From positions 1 through 64,000 of the forward strand of contig CANRAZ010000006.1 in NCBI GenBank assembly GCA_947628705.1: a stretch of 64,000 nt of DNA, read 5' to 3'. A program made the position numbers and the translations under genes. A model generated the notes under the pieces. That model was given only the letters and a program-made list of their open reading frames with translations, did not search any database and was not told the DNA's origin. The stretch's first letter is position 1. Every line of letters begins with the position of its first letter. Source of the DNA: an uncultured Lachnospiraceae bacterium. Its GTDB lineage: Bacteria; Bacillota; Clostridia; Lachnospirales; Lachnospiraceae. Below are positions 25,838 to 37,488 of the stretch, piece after piece.

Positions 25838-25908
25838 GCCCGAGCAAAAACAGGCTGTTTATGAAATCAGACGAAAACAGCAGCAGATTTGCTGTAAGGA
25901 CAAAAATA

Positions 25909-25944
25909 AAAGGCTGTGTGACTATATCTGTTCACACAGCCTTT
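25909..25944. terminator. Bidirectional terminator between srtB and the activase gene
   Basis: AAAGGCTGTGTGA (25909-25921) pairs perfectly with TCACACAGCCTTT (25932-25944) around a 10-base loop. It separates two convergent genes. Confidence 0.85.
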
Positions 25945-25961
25945 AAATATGCCTTTTTTCC

Positions 25962-28900
25962 TTACTGATTGCCCGCTTTAAGATTTTTATTGGCTGTTGA
26001 GAGCATCAGCTTGATTCTGTTAAGCTGATTTACCTCGCTTGCGCCGGGGTCATAGTCTATTGCCACTATGTTGGAGTCCGGATAGCGGAGCCTTAATTCT
26101 TTTATCACGCCTTTTCCGACGATATGATTAGGCAGACAGCCAAAAGGCTGACAGCAGACGATGTTTTTGGTTCCGCTGTTGATAAGCTCAATCATTTCGG
26201 CTGTCAGGAACCAGCCCTCGCCCGTCATGTTTCCAACGGAAACAATAGGTTCCGCCAGCTTGGCGAGTTCGTCGATTTTAGCCATATGAGTAAACCGTTT
26301 GCTTGCTTCAAACTCGCGGCGAGCCGTTTTTCTGCACCATTCGATAATATTGATTGCAAGCAGATTGATTTTAGCCGATTTTTTGCTTTTTCCGAGATAT
26401 TCCGCCTTGTAGGTCGCGTCATAGCAGGTGTAGAGGAAGAAGTCTATAAGATCAGGAACGACGGCTTCAGCCCCTTCGGCTTCGAGCAGGTCAACAAGGT
26501 AGTTATTGGCAGCAGGAGCGTATTTTACAAGTATCTCGCCTACAATTCCGACCTTCGGCTTTTTAAGATTCTCATCAATAGGAAGAGTATCAAAGTCGTG
26601 TATGATCTCCTTTATATTTTTCTTGAATCTGCTCCAGCTTCCTTTTGTCAGATCCTCTGAAAGACGTTCCTGCCAGCGCATATGAAGCTCGTTAGCGGAG
26701 CCCTCTGTAAGCTCATAAGGGCGCACCCTGTAAAGACACCTCATAAAGACGTCGCCGTAAACGAGCGCTTGGATAAGCTTTTTAACCATGTCATAGGTAA
26801 ATTTAAGTCCCGGGTTGGATTCCAGTCCCGATACATTTACAGAGACAACGGGAATCTGCTCCATATTTGCCTTTTTCAGCGCACGTCTGATAAAGCCGAT
26901 ATAGTTGGTCGCCCGGCAGCCGCCTCCGGTCTGGGTTATCATTACAGCGGTTCGGTTCAGGTCATATTTGCCTGAAAGCAGAGCGTCCATTATCTGACCT
27001 ACCACGCAAAGCGAAGGGTAGCAGGCGTCGTTATTTACATATTTAAGTCCCACATCGACGGATTGTCTTCCGTCGTTATCCAGTATTACTATATTATAAC
27101 CGCACGAACGCAGCGCAGGCTCTAAAAGCGAGAAATGGATAGGCGACATCTGAGGAGCCAGAATCGTGTAGCCGGAGGTCCTCATTTCCTTTGTGAAAAT
27201 CACTCGGTTATGCGCGGACGAATGGATTTCAGGCTTGATGCCATGCTTGTGCCTGTCTCTTATTGCCGAAAGAAGCGAACGGACTCTGATTCTTGCAGCT
27301 CCAAGGGAGTTGACCTCGTCAATTTTCAGGCAGGTATAAATTTTTCCCGACGCATTAAGTATGTCTGCAACTCCGTCGGTCGTAACCGCATCAAGACCGC
27401 AGCCAAAGGAGTTGAGCTGAATAAGCTCAAGGTCGTCTCTTGTACGTACAAAGCTTGCCGCATTGTAAAGCCGTGTATGGTACATCCACTGGTCGACAAC
27501 TATCATCGGGCGGTCAACGCAGCCAAGGTGAGAGATCGAGTCCTCGGTGAGTACTGCAACGCCGTAGGAGGTTATCATATCAGGAATACCGTGGTGGATT
27601 TCAGGGTCGATATGATAAGGACGGCCGGCAAGCACGATGCCGGTTCTGCCTGTCTCCTCAAGAAATTTAAGGGTTTCTTCGCCTTTACGGCGAATGTCCT
27701 CTTTAAAGCTCATCATTTCCGCCCATGCCTTGTGTGAGGCGGAGCGTATTTCCTCTGAGCTTATGCCCTTAGGCAGAAAATGCCTGAGAAGCCCTTCGGT
27801 AATTATTGCTTCCGATTCAAATGAGAAGAACGGATTTTCATATTTTATATCGGTCGTCTTAAGTTCGTCCACGTTGTTTTTGATGTTCTCGCCATAGGAC
27901 GTTACGATAGGACAGTTATAGTGGTTTCCGGCGTTCTCGTCTTCCTTGTGCTCGTAAGGAATACAAGGATAAAAAATGTAAGGAACCTCGTGTTTTATCA
28001 GCCAGGCGATATGTCCGTGCGCCAGCTTTGCAGGATAACATTCAGACTCGCTCGGGATTGATTCGATCCCAAGCTCATAAATCTTTCTGTTGCTGGCAGG
28101 AGAGAGCACTACCTGATAGCCAAGCTCCGTGAAGAAGGTAAACCAGAAAGGGTAGTTTTCGTACATGTTAAGAACTCTGGGTATGCCCACCTTTCCGCGC
28201 TTGGCGTCTGTGATTTGCAGCGGCACATAATGGTTAAAGGTTCTCTTAAGCTTATAGTCAAAAAGGTTCGGAATGTTGTCCTTGTTCTTTTCAAGTCCCA
28301 GCCCGCGTTCGCAGCGGTTGCCCGATACAAACTGCCTTCCGCCGGAAAATCTGTTCACGGTGAGCAGACAGGCATTGGTACAGCCCTTACACCTGTTCAT
28401 CGAGGTCTCAAATTTGAGATCCTTAATATCTTCAAAAGGAAGCATTGAGGATTCCGTACCCTCGTAATGAGCCCTTGCAATAAGAGCGGCGCCAAAAGCC
28501 CCCATGATTCCCGAAATGTCAGGTCTTACCGCGTCACAGCCTGCGATTTTCTCAAAACTTCGGAGAACCGCATCGTTGTAAAAGGTTCCGCCCTGAACGA
28601 CAATTCGTTTTCCGAGCTCAGAGGCGTCGGCGACCTTTATTACCTTGTAGAGCGCGTTTTTGATTACCGAATAGGCAAGACCTGCGGAAATGTCGGCGAC
28701 GGTAGCACCTTCCTTTTGAGCCTGCTTTACCTTTGAATTCATAAATACGGTGCATCTTGTGCCAAGGTCTATAGGATTTTTGGCAAACAGCGCGATTTTG
28801 GCAAAGTCGGCGACCTCGAAGTCAAGGCTCTTGGCGAAGGTTTCAATAAAGGAACCGCAGCCTGAGGAGCACGCCTCGTTGAGCTGCACGCTGTCAACGG

Positions 28901-30200
28901 TACCGTTTTTGATTTTTATGCACTTCATGTCCTGACCGCCGATGTCAAGTATGCAGTCAACCGTAGGGTCGAAAAAGGCGGCGGCATAGTAGTGCGCTAC
29001 CGTCTCAACCTCCCCTTCGTCAAGCATGAGAGCAGCCTTGACCAGTGCTTCCCCATAGCCTGTAGAGCAGGAGCGGACGATTCTTGCACTGTCAGGAAGC
29101 TTGGAATATATATCTTTGATTGCCTTAATGGTAGTCTTTAACAGACTTCCGTTATTGTTAGAATAAAACGAGTAAAGAAGCGAACCGTCCTCACCCACGA
29201 GAGCAAGCTTTGTAGTCGTTGAGCCTGCGTCTATTCCGAGGAAGCAGTCGCCGTCGTAATCTTCGAGAGGAGCTTTTTTAACCGTGTGTACGCTGTGCTT
29301 TTCGGCAAAGGCATTGTATTCGTCTTCATTCCTGAAAAGAGGCTCCATGCGGTTGACCTCAAATTCCATATGTATGCCTTCGGCAAGCTTTTTGTGCATT
29401 GCGGAGAGAAGAAAGCTGTCCTTGCCTTCGCCGGTCATTGCAGAGCCGATTGCCGCAAAAAGATGCGAGTTGTCAGGGTCGACCGTATGTTCGCCGTCAA
29501 GCTTGAGAGTCCTGACAAATGCGGCCTTAAGTTCTGTCAAAAAGTGCAGAGGACCGCCGAGAAAGGCAACATGCCCCCTGATTGGCTTGCCGCAGGCAAG
29601 TCCGCTTATGGTCTGGTTCACAACAGCCTGAAAAATAGAAGCGGCGAGGTCAGGCTTGGTTGCTCCTTCATTGATAAGGGGCTGAATATCGGTTTTCGCA
29701 AAAACGCCGCAGCGGGCCGCAATAGGGTAAATTGCCTGATAGCTTTTTGCATATTCGTTAAGACCTGCCGCGTCAGTCTTTAAAAGACTTGCCATCTGGT
29801 CGATAAAAGAGCCTGTACCTCCGGCGCATATACCGTTCATGCGCTGGTCGATTCCGCCGGTAAAGTATATTATTTTGGCGTCTTCACCGCCCAGCTCAAT
29901 TGCGACGTCCGTTTGAGGGGCATAGAAGGTCAAAGCGGTAGATACGGCGACAACCTCCTGCGTAAAGCTTACTCCAAGATGCTTTGCGATGGTAAGACCG
30001 CCTGAGCCCGTGATAACTGCTGAAACCTCCTTGTCGCCAATCTTAGTCATTGCCCTGTCCAAAAGGAGCGCAAGAGTAGACTGTATGTTTGCAAAGTGCC
30101 TTTCATAGTCTGAAAACAGTATTTTTTTATTTTCATCAATAATGGCAATTTTAACGGTCGTAGAGCCGATATCAATGCCAAGATAATATTTATTATTCAA
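25962..30200 (-). CDS. Fused acyl-CoA dehydratase activase / DUF2229 iron-sulfur protein (1412 aa)
   Basis: This giant protein has two ASKHA-type activase domains and a long C-terminal part. Domain 1 (about 1-270) has [27 protein letters not shown] and [13 protein letters not shown]; domain 2 (about 310-590) has [27 protein letters not shown] and [16 protein letters not shown]. The Cys in these loops, and the following RCGVF and RCTVF motifs, are those that hold the [4Fe-4S] cluster at the dimer interface of HgdC-type activators; here one chain supplies both halves. Residues 620-1412 contain DUF2229 and HgdB-like regions rich in Cys. The start is TTG at 30200 with a perfect AGGAGG; the overlapping ATG frame stops at once. 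The family is widespread in anaerobes and the substrate is unknown. Double-cubane reductases are its closest functional analogue by inference. Confidence 0.85.
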   Translation of the reverse strand: MNNKYYLGIDIGSTTVKIAIIDENKKILFSDYERHFANIQSTLALLLDRAMTKIGDKEVSAVITGSGGLTIAKHLGVSFTQEVVAVSTALTFYAPQTDVAIELGGEDAKIIYFTGGIDQRMNGICAGGTGSFIDQMASLLKTDAAGLNEYAKSYQAIYPIAARCGVFAKTDIQPLINEGATKPDLAASIFQAVVNQTISGLACGKPIRGHVAFLGGPLHFLTELKAAFVRTLKLDGEHTVDPDNSHLFAAIGSAMTGEGKDSFLLSAMHKKLAEGIHMEFEVNRMEPLFRNEDEYNAFAEKHSVHTVKKAPLEDYDGDCFLGIDAGSTTTKLALVGEDGSLLYSFYSNNNGSLLKTTIKAIKDIYSKLPDSARIVRSCSTGYGEALVKAALMLDEGEVETVAHYYAAAFFDPTVDCILDIGGQDMKCIKIKNGTVDSVQLNEACSSGCGSFIETFAKSLDFEVADFAKIALFAKNPIDLGTRCTVFMNSKVKQAQKEGATVADISAGLAYSVIKNALYKVIKVADASELGKRIVVQGGTFYNDAVLRSFEKIAGCDAVRPDISGIMGAFGAALIARAHYEGTESSMLPFEDIKDLKFETSMNRCKGCTNACLLTVNRFSGGRQFVSGNRCERGLGLEKNKDNIPNLFDYKLKRTFNHYVPLQITDAKRGKVGIPRVLNMYENYPFWFTFFTELGYQVVLSPASNRKIYELGIESIPSESECYPAKLAHGHIAWLIKHEVPYIFYPCIPYEHKEDENAGNHYNCPIVTSYGENIKNNVDELKTTDIKYENPFFSFESEAIITEGLLRHFLPKGISSEEIRSASHKAWAEMMSFKEDIRRKGEETLKFLEETGRTGIVLAGRPYHIDPEIHHGIPDMITSYGVAVLTEDSISHLGCVDRPMIVVDQWMYHTRLYNAASFVRTRDDLELIQLNSFGCGLDAVTTDGVADILNASGKIYTCLKIDEVNSLGAARIRVRSLLSAIRDRHKHGIKPEIHSSAHNRVIFTKEMRTSGYTILAPQMSPIHFSLLEPALRSCGYNIVILDNDGRQSVDVGLKYVNNDACYPSLCVVGQIMDALLSGKYDLNRTAVMITQTGGGCRATNYIGFIRRALKKANMEQIPVVSVNVSGLESNPGLKFTYDMVKKLIQALVYGDVFMRCLYRVRPYELTEGSANELHMRWQERLSEDLTKGSWSRFKKNIKEIIHDFDTLPIDENLKKPKVGIVGEILVKYAPAANNYLVDLLEAEGAEAVVPDLIDFFLYTCYDATYKAEYLGKSKKSAKINLLAINIIEWCRKTARREFEASKRFTHMAKIDELAKLAEPIVSVGNMTGEGWFLTAEMIELINSGTKNIVCCQPFGCLPNHIVGKGVIKELRLRYPDSNIVAIDYDPGASEVNQLNRIKLMLSTANKNLKAGNQ

Positions 30201-30264
30201 ATCATGTCCTCCTGTCAGAAACACACGGCGTTAAATATGTGCGTAATCTGTACATTTAAGTTGG

Positions 30265-30293
30265 ATTATAGTACATTTTTTATTTTAGTTCAA
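30265..30293 (-). promoter_or_regulatory. Promoter of the fused activase gene
   Basis: On the minus strand TTGAAC (30288-30293) and TATAAT (30265-30270) are 17 bases apart, about 65 bases before the TTG start. Confidence 0.7.
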
Positions 30294-30346
30294 CTTTTGA
30301 ATGAAGAAAAGCCTGAAAAAAGTGTAAATTCCTCGAATTATGGCAG

Positions 30347-30375
30347 TTGTATTTAACCTGTTTATGAGTTATACT
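30347..30375 (+). promoter_or_regulatory. Promoter of the pyrK operon
   Basis: TTGTAT (30347-30352) and TATACT (30370-30375) are 17 bases apart and about 30 bases before pyrK. There is no room for a PyrR-type attenuator in the leader. Confidence 0.7.
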
Positions 30376-30406
30376 TTTATAAAATCAGCATAAATGGAGG
30401 TTTGTT

Positions 30407-31213
30407 ATGACCGGCAGGAGGAAGGTGTCCGCCCAAATCAGAGAAAACGGGCCCATTGCGGACGGTATTTACAGCATGTGGCTTAAATCCGACGAGATTT
30501 CCGCGACTGCAAAGGCAGGCCAGTTTATTTCAATATATACTAAAGACTCATCCAGATTATTACCAAGACCGATAAGCATTTGTGAAACGGATCCGAAGGA
30601 AGGGACGGTAAGGCTTGTTTACAGGGTTTCAGGAGAAGGGACAAGACAGTTTTCGCTTTACGGAGAAAACGATACTGCCGAAATTTTAGGGCCGCTTGGA
30701 AACGGATATTGTTTAAGCGAATTAAATAAAGCTGCGAAAGGCAGGGCTCTTACGGTTGTAGGAGGCGGAATCGGAATACCGCCGATGCTCGGTCTTGTAA
30801 AGGCCTACAGAGAGAATTATCCTGAGGCTGAGATAAATGCCGTTTTAGGCTACAGAAATTCCGATACTTTTCTGGACGAAGATTTTAAAAAATATTCAAA
30901 GGTTTTCTACGCCTCGGACGACGGAAGCATCGGGATCAGGGGAAACGTAATAGATGCAATCAGGCATTTCGGTATTGAATCAGGCGTTATTTGCGCCTGC
31001 GGACCGAAGCCGATGCTTAAAGGAATAAAAAAATACGGTGAGGAAACCGATACCGTTTCTTATGTATCGCTGGAAGAAAAAATGGCTTGCGGAATCGGAG
31101 CCTGTCTTGCCTGCGTGTGTAAAACAAAGGAAACTGACAGTCACAGCATGGTAAATAACAGACGCGTCTGCAAGGACGGGCCTGTGTTTAAATCCGATGA
31201 AATAGAGCTTTAA
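30407..31213 (+). CDS. pyrK: Dihydroorotate dehydrogenase B electron transfer subunit
   Basis: PyrK passes electrons from dihydroorotate oxidation at PyrD to NAD+. The N-terminal FAD domain shows RLLPRPISICE (the R-P-x-S FAD motif) and the NAD domain shows TVVGGGIGIPPMLGL. The [2Fe-2S] site is formed by the cysteines in EEKMACGIGACLACVCK and RVCKDGPVF. The 268 residues fit the family. GGAGG precedes the ATG. The stop codon lies 18 bases before the pyrD start, so the two subunits are co-translated to form the PyrK2D2 heterotetramer of Gram-positive anaerobes. Confidence 0.96.
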   Translation: MTGRRKVSAQIRENGPIADGIYSMWLKSDEISATAKAGQFISIYTKDSSRLLPRPISICETDPKEGTVRLVYRVSGEGTRQFSLYGENDTAEILGPLGNGYCLSELNKAAKGRALTVVGGGIGIPPMLGLVKAYRENYPEAEINAVLGYRNSDTFLDEDFKKYSKVFYASDDGSIGIRGNVIDAIRHFGIESGVICACGPKPMLKGIKKYGEETDTVSYVSLEEKMACGIGACLACVCKTKETDSHSMVNNRRVCKDGPVFKSDEIEL

Positions 31214-31230
31214 TGAAGGGAGAATGCAGT

Positions 31231-32139
31231 ATGTGTAATATGAGTGTTGAGTTTGCCGGACTTAGCTTTAAAAATCCTGTCATTACGGCTTCCGGAACCT
31301 TCGGTTCGGGCATTGAGTTCAGTGAATTTGTGGATTTGAACAGACTTGGAGGCGTTGTTACAAAGGGCGTGGCAGTTACTCCTTGGGAGGGGAACCCGAC
31401 GCCGCGAATTGCGGAAACCTATGGAGGAATGCTCAATGCGATCGGACTCCAGAATCCGGGTATGGACGTTTTTCTTTCAAGAGATCTGCCCTTCCTTGAA
31501 AACTACGATACCGTGAAAATTGTAAATGTGTGCGGCAAAAGCAAGGAGGAATATATCGAGGCGGTAAAACGTCTTGCGGAAAGCTCTGCGGATATGCTTG
31601 AAATAAACATAAGCTGTCCGAATGTAAAAGAGGGAGGAATCGCTTTCGGGCAGAATCCGTTAATGGTTGAGGACATTACAGCCTCAATAAAGAAGGTTGC
31701 AAAGCAGCCTGTTGTGATGAAGCTTAGTCCCAATGTGACAGATATTACGGAAACGGCGAGGGCGGCGGAAGCCGGCGGAGCAGACGGCATATCCCTTATA
31801 AACACTCTTACGGGAATGAAGATCGATATCAACAGAAAAACATTTGCGCTTGCAAATAAAACAGGGGGGCTCAGCGGTCCGTGCATAAAGCCTGTTGCGG
31901 TAAGAATGGTCTGGCAGGCGGCAAATGCGGTTAAAATCCCTGTTATCGGAATGGGAGGAATCGCAAGCTTCGAAGACGCTCTTGAATTTATAATGGCAGG
32001 CGCGACTCTTGTCAGCGTGGGTACTGCAAATTTCCGAAATCCTCATGTTACAGAGGAGATAGTGGAGGGAATTGAGGACTATCTTGAAAGAAATAATATA
32101 TCGGATATCCGTGAGCTTATCGGAATTGTAAACAGATGA
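31231..32139 (+). CDS. pyrD: Dihydroorotate dehydrogenase B catalytic subunit
   Basis: This class 1B enzyme oxidises dihydroorotate to orotate with FMN. FAGLSFKNPVITASGTFGSG, NAIGLQNPGMD, EINISCPNVKEGG (with the catalytic Cys in the SCPNV loop), VMKLSPNVTDI, GTANFRNP and GMGGI are all in place for FMN and substrate binding. AAGGGAG (31216-31222) supports the ATG at 31231; an upstream in-frame ATG at 31213 overlaps the pyrK stop and lacks its own site. 302 residues is the normal length. It needs PyrK, encoded just upstream, as electron outlet. Confidence 0.96.
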   Translation: MCNMSVEFAGLSFKNPVITASGTFGSGIEFSEFVDLNRLGGVVTKGVAVTPWEGNPTPRIAETYGGMLNAIGLQNPGMDVFLSRDLPFLENYDTVKIVNVCGKSKEEYIEAVKRLAESSADMLEINISCPNVKEGGIAFGQNPLMVEDITASIKKVAKQPVVMKLSPNVTDITETARAAEAGGADGISLINTLTGMKIDINRKTFALANKTGGLSGPCIKPVAVRMVWQAANAVKIPVIGMGGIASFEDALEFIMAGATLVSVGTANFRNPHVTEEIVEGIEDYLERNNISDIRELIGIVNR

Positions 32140-32184
32140 TGTCTGAAGCTGCAGAATGCGGCGGATTTTGGGCTTAAACGACGT

Positions 32185-32214
32185 TTGAATTTGGGAAGCT
32201 TTGCGCAGTATAAA
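32185..32214 (+). promoter_or_regulatory. Possible internal promoter before pyrE
   Basis: TTGAAT (32185-32190) and TATAAA (32209-32214) are 18 bases apart in the 130-base gap between pyrD and pyrE. It could let pyrE-queA be expressed apart from pyrKD. Confidence 0.35.
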
Positions 32215-32269
32215 GTAAATCAGGATGTATTATAAAGCATAATAATGCGTTTTTAGGAGGAATGGAATT

Positions 32270-32950
32270 ATGGAAGGCTACAAGCAGGAATTTATTGAGT
32301 TTATGGTAGAAAGCGGTGTTTTAAAGTTCGGTGACTTTACCCTGAAAAGCGGAAGAAAATCACCGTTTTTTATGAATGCAGGAAATTATGTGACGGGCTA
32401 TCAGCTCGAAAAGCTGGGCGAGTACTATGCAAAAGCAATACACGATAACTACGGCGACGATTTTGATGTGCTTTTCGGGCCGGCATACAAGGGGATCCCT
32501 TTAAGCGTTGCAACGGTAATCGCTTATTCGAAGCTTTACAAAAAGCAGATAAGATACTGCTCGAACAGAAAAGAGGAGAAGGATCACGGAGCCGACAAGG
32601 GCAGTATTCTCGGAAGCAAGCTTAACGACGGTGACAGAGTGGTTATTATTGAAGACGTAACGACGTCCGGCAAATCAATTGAGGAGACCTTTCCGATAAT
32701 CACGGCTCAGGCTGATATTAAGGTAAAGGGACTGATTGTTTCCCTTGACAGAATGGAGAAGGGCAAGGGAGAAAAGCGCGCTCTTGATGAGATAAAGGAG
32801 CTTTACGGAATTGAGACTGCCGCAATTGTTAATATGAATGAGGTGGTCGAGCATCTCTATAATAAAGAGGTCAACGGAAGAGTTGTTATAGATGATGAAA
32901 TAAAGGCGGCTCTTGACAGGTATTTTGCGGTATACGGAGCAACCAAATAA
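32270..32950 (+). CDS. pyrE: Orotate phosphoribosyltransferase
   Basis: The enzyme joins orotate to PRPP to give OMP, the step after PyrKD. The [13 protein letters not shown] segment, the flexible loop with [10 protein letters not shown], and the PRPP-binding [17 protein letters not shown] motif are clear. At 226 residues it is of the longer type-2 OPRTase form. AGGAGG at 32255-32260 precedes the ATG. The stop codon overlaps the queA start by one base. The other pyr genes (pyrB, pyrC, pyrF, carAB) are not in this window. Confidence 0.96.
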   Translation: MEGYKQEFIEFMVESGVLKFGDFTLKSGRKSPFFMNAGNYVTGYQLEKLGEYYAKAIHDNYGDDFDVLFGPAYKGIPLSVATVIAYSKLYKKQIRYCSNRKEEKDHGADKGSILGSKLNDGDRVVIIEDVTTSGKSIEETFPIITAQADIKVKGLIVSLDRMEKGKGEKRALDEIKELYGIETAAIVNMNEVVEHLYNKEVNGRVVIDDEIKAALDRYFAVYGATK

Positions 32951-34077
32951 TGGAAAAGGTACTTAAAAAATCAGATTTTTACTTTGATTTGCCAAAGGAG
33001 CTGATTGCTCAGGATCCGTTGACTGACAGGTCTTCTTCAAGACTGCTGGTGATGGACAAAAAGACGGGAGAATTGCAGCACAGGGTTTTTACGGACGTGA
33101 CGGATTACCTTAAAGAGGGCGACTGTCTTGTAATTAATGATACTAAGGTAATACCTGCAAGGATTATCGGTCAGAAAATAAACGCGGGCGGTAATAAAAC
33201 CAATCCGGACAGCGAGAAGGCAGGAAAAAAAGCTTTAACTGACGAAGAAACCGATAACGGTAAAGAAAATCAAATCGGCGCAAAGATTGAACTGCTTCTT
33301 TTAAAGCGTCTTGGCGAGGATACTTGGGAAAGCCTTGTAAAGCCCGGGAAAAAAGCCAGACCGGGAGCTAAAATCAGCTTTGGAAACGGCAGGCTCATAG
33401 GTGAGATACTTGAAATCGGAGAAGAAGGGAACAGGATCGTAAAATTCAGCTATGAGGGAATTTTTGAGGAGGTTTTGGACGAGCTTGGAACAATGCCGCT
33501 TCCTCCGTATATCACTCACGAATTAAAGGATAAGAACAGATATCAGACAGTCTATGCCAAATACAACGGAAGCGCCGCTGCGCCTACTGCGGGACTCCAT
33601 TTTACGGATGAATTGCTTGAAAAAGTAAAATTAAAAGGAGTCAGGATTGCACATGTTACTCTGCATGTGGGACTTGGAACTTTCAGGCCGGTGAAGGAGG
33701 AAAACGTTCTTAATCATCATATGCACACCGAGCATTACCTTTTAAGGGAAGAAGACGCCAAGATAATTAATGAAACAAAAGCGTCGGGCGGAAGAATAAT
33801 TTGCGTCGGTACAACAAGCACAAGAACGGTCGAAACGTGTGCTGACGGGAACGGAGGCGTGAGGGCAGGAGAGGGGGACACCTCGATTTTCATATATCCG
33901 GGTTATGAATTTAAGGTGTTAGACGGGCTTATAACAAACTTTCATCTCCCTGAATCAACCTTAATAATGCTCGTATCGGCTCTGTGCGGACGTGAAAACG
34001 TGCTTAACGCCTACAATGAAGCTGTAAAGGAACGGTACAGGTTCTTTTCCTTTGGAGACGCAATGCTGCTTATATAA
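32950..34077 (+). CDS. queA: S-adenosylmethionine:tRNA ribosyltransferase-isomerase
   Basis: QueA moves the ribosyl part of SAM onto preQ1-modified tRNA, giving epoxyqueuosine. [17 protein letters not shown] at the start, [45 protein letters not shown] and the C-terminal [21 protein letters not shown] are family signatures. At 375 residues it is about 30 longer than usual because of a hydrophilic insert at residues 77-110 (Asn/Lys/Glu/Asp-rich) between two strands near the N-terminus. The insert is in frame and the surrounding sequence is intact. It is coupled to pyrE by a one-base overlap, and no other queuosine gene is in view. Confidence 0.95.
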   Translation: MEKVLKKSDFYFDLPKELIAQDPLTDRSSSRLLVMDKKTGELQHRVFTDVTDYLKEGDCLVINDTKVIPARIIGQKINAGGNKTNPDSEKAGKKALTDEETDNGKENQIGAKIELLLLKRLGEDTWESLVKPGKKARPGAKISFGNGRLIGEILEIGEEGNRIVKFSYEGIFEEVLDELGTMPLPPYITHELKDKNRYQTVYAKYNGSAAAPTAGLHFTDELLEKVKLKGVRIAHVTLHVGLGTFRPVKEENVLNHHMHTEHYLLREEDAKIINETKASGGRIICVGTTSTRTVETCADGNGGVRAGEGDTSIFIYPGYEFKVLDGLITNFHLPESTLIMLVSALCGRENVLNAYNEAVKERYRFFSFGDAMLLI

Positions 34078-34096
34078 CGACATAAAATTAATATAA

Positions 34097-34137
34097 AAAA
34101 TGCTTCCGATGCTGTATTGCTTCGGAAGCATTTTTTT
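34097..34137. terminator. Bidirectional terminator between queA and the FtsX-type ABC gene
   Basis: AAAATGCTTCCGA (34097-34109) pairs with TTCGGAAGCATTTT (34121-34134), with A-run and T-run flanks serving both converging genes. Confidence 0.88.
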
Positions 34138-34193
34138 ACATATACAATTAATTATCGACCAAGCGGTAGACGCTTAGCGCTGTCATATAAAAG

Positions 34194-37100
34194 CTATTCG
34201 CTTCTCAGTGCAAGCACAGGGTCCTTCTTGGCGGCTATTCTCGAAGGAATAAGTCCTGCGATAAAGGTAAGGAACATGCTTATCGCAACAAGTATCAGAC
34301 CGCCTGCGAGAGGAAGCTTGGCAATTGAACCGACGTCTGTAAGCTTCTCTATTATCATGCTGATAGGAATATTTACGATAACGGTAAAGATTATGCCAAT
34401 CATGCCGCTGACAAAGCCTATTGTTATTGCTTCGGCATTGAATACACGGCTGATATCCTTCTTGGAAGCGCCGATAGAACGCAGTATGCCGATTTCCTTT
34501 GTCCTTTCCAAAACAGAAATGTAGGTTATTATTCCTATCATTATGCTCGATACGACGAGTGATATTGATACAAAGGCTATAAGCACGTAGGAAACGATAT
34601 CTACCATTTTTGTAATGGAGGTCATCATTAGTCCTACATAGTCAGTATATGTGATTTTGTCTTCCTCAGCAGCGGCTTCATTGTAGTCCGCGATAAGATC
34701 CTGAAGACGCTCCTTATCCTCAAATGACTTCGCATATATGTTAATGCTTTGCGGATCGTCAATATAGCAAAGTCCGAAAAGGGTCATATTGTTATCATAG
34801 GTTGACTTTGAATACATATCAGGCATAAATTTATCGAAAAGAACGGCCAGCTCAGATTTTGATTTCGCCTGAAGATAAGTTGCAAGCATCATTGCCAAAT
34901 CTTCATTGCTGTAGGAATCAAAAGAGCCTGACAGCCGTTCGGAATACATTCTTCGCATGGTTTCCGTTATGGTCGTAATAAACATCTGATTGAATTCGTC
35001 ATCGCTGAGCTGACTGTAGGTGGTCTCAAGCATCATTGTAATATCTTCATTGGTCAATGTCTTAAGATATTCAAGAGTTTCCTGATCTATACCTGAGGAC
35101 GCAAGCTGTTCGTCAGTCATTTCACCGGCTCTTATCTGGTTGATCATTGAAACCATTGTCTCTATTGCATATGCCTGCTTGGAAGCCCTGTCGGGATAGT
35201 CGGCTATAAACTGCTCGACCATGGCATTGAGCTCTTCATCGCTTGGAGCCGAATAAATCTTAAGGAAGAGGGCGGCCTGTTCAGGCGTTGAAAGTCCGTC
35301 AACGTAGTCGCTGAACATTTTGACCTTTTCGTCCTCCGTAAAATTTTTATCGGAGCCGTCGTCAAACGGAAGTCCGCTTATCACATCATTTTTTTCGTCT
35401 GCAAGCTGTTTTTTAACAAGCTCATTCTGCTGAATGGCGTTAATATAGTATTCCGTAAGCTCGTGCGTATATGCAACCGTGCCGGGAGAGATGGTAGTGC
35501 TTACCGCATCTTCTTTTACTCTTATAATTCCGACAAGATTTACCTTAAAGGAATTTTCAATTACGGAAGCGACAAATTCATCGTCATTCTGCATATTTTT
35601 ATAAATTCCTGTCGCTTCGTCATATTGGTAAAGGTCGGCAGGAATTACAAGCCTGTAGGAAAGACCGAGTATGTCCTCGTATTCATAAGCGGTATCGGAC
35701 GAATCAATGCTGTCGGCCTGATCCTTATTTCCTACATTATTGATAGCGTCAAAAAACATCTGATAAAGCTCAGAGGCATCTGCCAGACCCAAGGCATACA
35801 GCGTAAGGTCAAAGATTTCATTGTTGTCATTTACGACAAGGACACATTCGCTTGCGCCCGAAGGCCATTTTCCTGCGACGAGCTCGTACTGCGACTCAAG
35901 GAGAGTAGGATTGTCAATCATTTCAACCCAAGTATCGCTCATGAAAAGAGTCGACATGTTCTGAAGCTGTGCTGAATCGTAGGAAACGCCCGCGCCTGAA
36001 ATATCAAACGGGTTTACCTGAAGAATGTTTTCTTTACTGTCAAGATAAACAAGCGGTTTGACATCGTAAGTGTACTGTACGGCATTCGTACAGTCCTTAA
36101 TATCCTGCGACGTATCGAGATATTCCTTAAATGCTGTAAGGTTATTTGTTTTTGATTCGGACATTAAGGCCTTCATTGCCTGAGAAACAACATTTTTAGA
36201 GTAAACCCTGTCACGGTCGTGCGTAACATCTCCCATGCCCATCATTGAACGCATTATGCTGGACATGTCAACAACCTCTTTTTCAACAGTGATGGGGTAA
36301 GAGGAAAGAGTGTTCTCTTCAATTGAATCTATATAGTTCTGGATTCCGTTTGAAAGTGAAAGAATAAGCGCGATACCGATTATGCCGATTGAGCCTGCAA
36401 AAGCGGTAAGGAAGGTTCTGGTCTTTTTTGTCATGAGGTTATTAAGAGAAAGCGAGAGAGCAGTCAAAAAGCTCATTGAGGTTTTTGTCTTCTTTTCATT
36501 ATCGGCTTTTTCCTGAACCTCATCATCTGTGACAGGCATCGTATCGTCGGTGATCTTACCGTCCAAAAGTCTGATTATTCGTGTTGAATAGGTGTCCGCA
36601 AGCTCAGGGTTATGAGTAACCATGATAACGAGCCTTGTTCCGGCCACTTCTTTAAGAAGCTCCATTATCTGAACCGAGGTTTCGGTATCAAGAGCGCCGG
36701 TCGGCTCATCTGCCAGAAGAATGTCGGGATCGTTTATAAGAGCTCTTGCAATAGCGACTCTCTGCATCTGGCCTCCTGACATCTGATTAGGCTTTTTGTT
36801 AAGCTGGTCGCCGAGACCGACCTTATTAAGAACATCAACCGCACGTCTGTGACGTTCCTCCTTTGACACTCCGCTTAAAGTAAGGGCAAGCTCCACGTTT
36901 GAGAGAACTGTCTGGTGCGGGATTAAATTGTAGTTCTGAAATACAAAACCGATAGTATGGTTTCTGTATGTATCCCAGTCTCTGTCATTATATTCTTTAG
37001 TGGAGACTCCGTTTATCGTAAGGTCTCCGGAGGTGTAATGGTCCAAACCTCCTATGATATTAAGAAGCGTGGTTTTTCCGCAGCCTGAAGGACCGAGAAT

Positions 37101-37205
37101 AGACACAAATTCATGTTCCCTGAAAGCAAGATTAATTCCCTTAAGGGCGTGCACTTCGTTTTCGCCGGCAAGATAATTTTTCTTGATGTCGGTTAGTTTT
37201 AACAT
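34194..37205 (-). CDS. Fused MacB/LolD-type ABC transporter (ATPase + FtsX permease)
   Basis: A 1003-residue single-chain half transporter. The N-terminal ATPase (about 1-230) has Walker [25 protein letters not shown] and [12 protein letters not shown] first helix (about 265-290, [20 protein letters not shown]) is followed by a very large extracytoplasmic region of about 550 residues. Three helices at the C-terminus form the FtsX domain. Members of this class act as mechanotransmitters rather than classical pumps, in peptide or lipoprotein handling or antimicrobial peptide resistance. AGGAGG just upstream fixes the ATG at 37205, with a good promoter behind it. No kinase/regulator pair adjoins it and the substrate is unknown. 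Confidence 0.88.
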   Translation of the reverse strand: MLKLTDIKKNYLAGENEVHALKGINLAFREHEFVSILGPSGCGKTTLLNIIGGLDHYTSGDLTINGVSTKEYNDRDWDTYRNHTIGFVFQNYNLIPHQTVLSNVELALTLSGVSKEERHRRAVDVLNKVGLGDQLNKKPNQMSGGQMQRVAIARALINDPDILLADEPTGALDTETSVQIMELLKEVAGTRLVIMVTHNPELADTYSTRIIRLLDGKITDDTMPVTDDEVQEKADNEKKTKTSMSFLTALSLSLNNLMTKKTRTFLTAFAGSIGIIGIALILSLSNGIQNYIDSIEENTLSSYPITVEKEVVDMSSIMRSMMGMGDVTHDRDRVYSKNVVSQAMKALMSESKTNNLTAFKEYLDTSQDIKDCTNAVQYTYDVKPLVYLDSKENILQVNPFDISGAGVSYDSAQLQNMSTLFMSDTWVEMIDNPTLLESQYELVAGKWPSGASECVLVVNDNNEIFDLTLYALGLADASELYQMFFDAINNVGNKDQADSIDSSDTAYEYEDILGLSYRLVIPADLYQYDEATGIYKNMQNDDEFVASVIENSFKVNLVGIIRVKEDAVSTTISPGTVAYTHELTEYYINAIQQNELVKKQLADEKNDVISGLPFDDGSDKNFTEDEKVKMFSDYVDGLSTPEQAALFLKIYSAPSDEELNAMVEQFIADYPDRASKQAYAIETMVSMINQIRAGEMTDEQLASSGIDQETLEYLKTLTNEDITMMLETTYSQLSDDEFNQMFITTITETMRRMYSERLSGSFDSYSNEDLAMMLATYLQAKSKSELAVLFDKFMPDMYSKSTYDNNMTLFGLCYIDDPQSINIYAKSFEDKERLQDLIADYNEAAAEEDKITYTDYVGLMMTSITKMVDIVSYVLIAFVSISLVVSSIMIGIITYISVLERTKEIGILRSIGASKKDISRVFNAEAITIGFVSGMIGIIFTVIVNIPISMIIEKLTDVGSIAKLPLAGGLILVAISMFLTFIAGLIPSRIAAKKDPVLALRSE

Positions 37206-37254
37206 GACGAACCTCCTGTCATTCGATATACATATAAACACATGTAACAGACTT

Positions 37255-37282
37255 ATTGTATCACAATTTTTTTTTGTGTAAA
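37255..37282 (-). promoter_or_regulatory. Promoter of the fused ABC gene with a palindromic spacer
   Basis: On the minus strand TTTACA (37277-37282) and TACAAT (37255-37260) are 16 bases apart. The spacer contains CACAA-N7-TTGTG (37262-37278), a symmetric element in a repression-prone position. Confidence 0.55.
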
Positions 37283-37488
37283 CATGAAAAAACAAAATTA
37301 ACAGATAATTTAGAAAAATAAAAAAATTGTATAGTAAAAAATAAAAGAAAAAGCAGCTGCCGGTTATAAGCGCAGACTGCAATGCGTATGCCGCCGGGCA
37401 ACGCTTTAAAGACCGATTTTTGAGAATGAAAATTTCTGAAACTCAGGTTTCTCGGCTGTAAAAAAGTTAAGGGCTTGCAGAATTCCTA

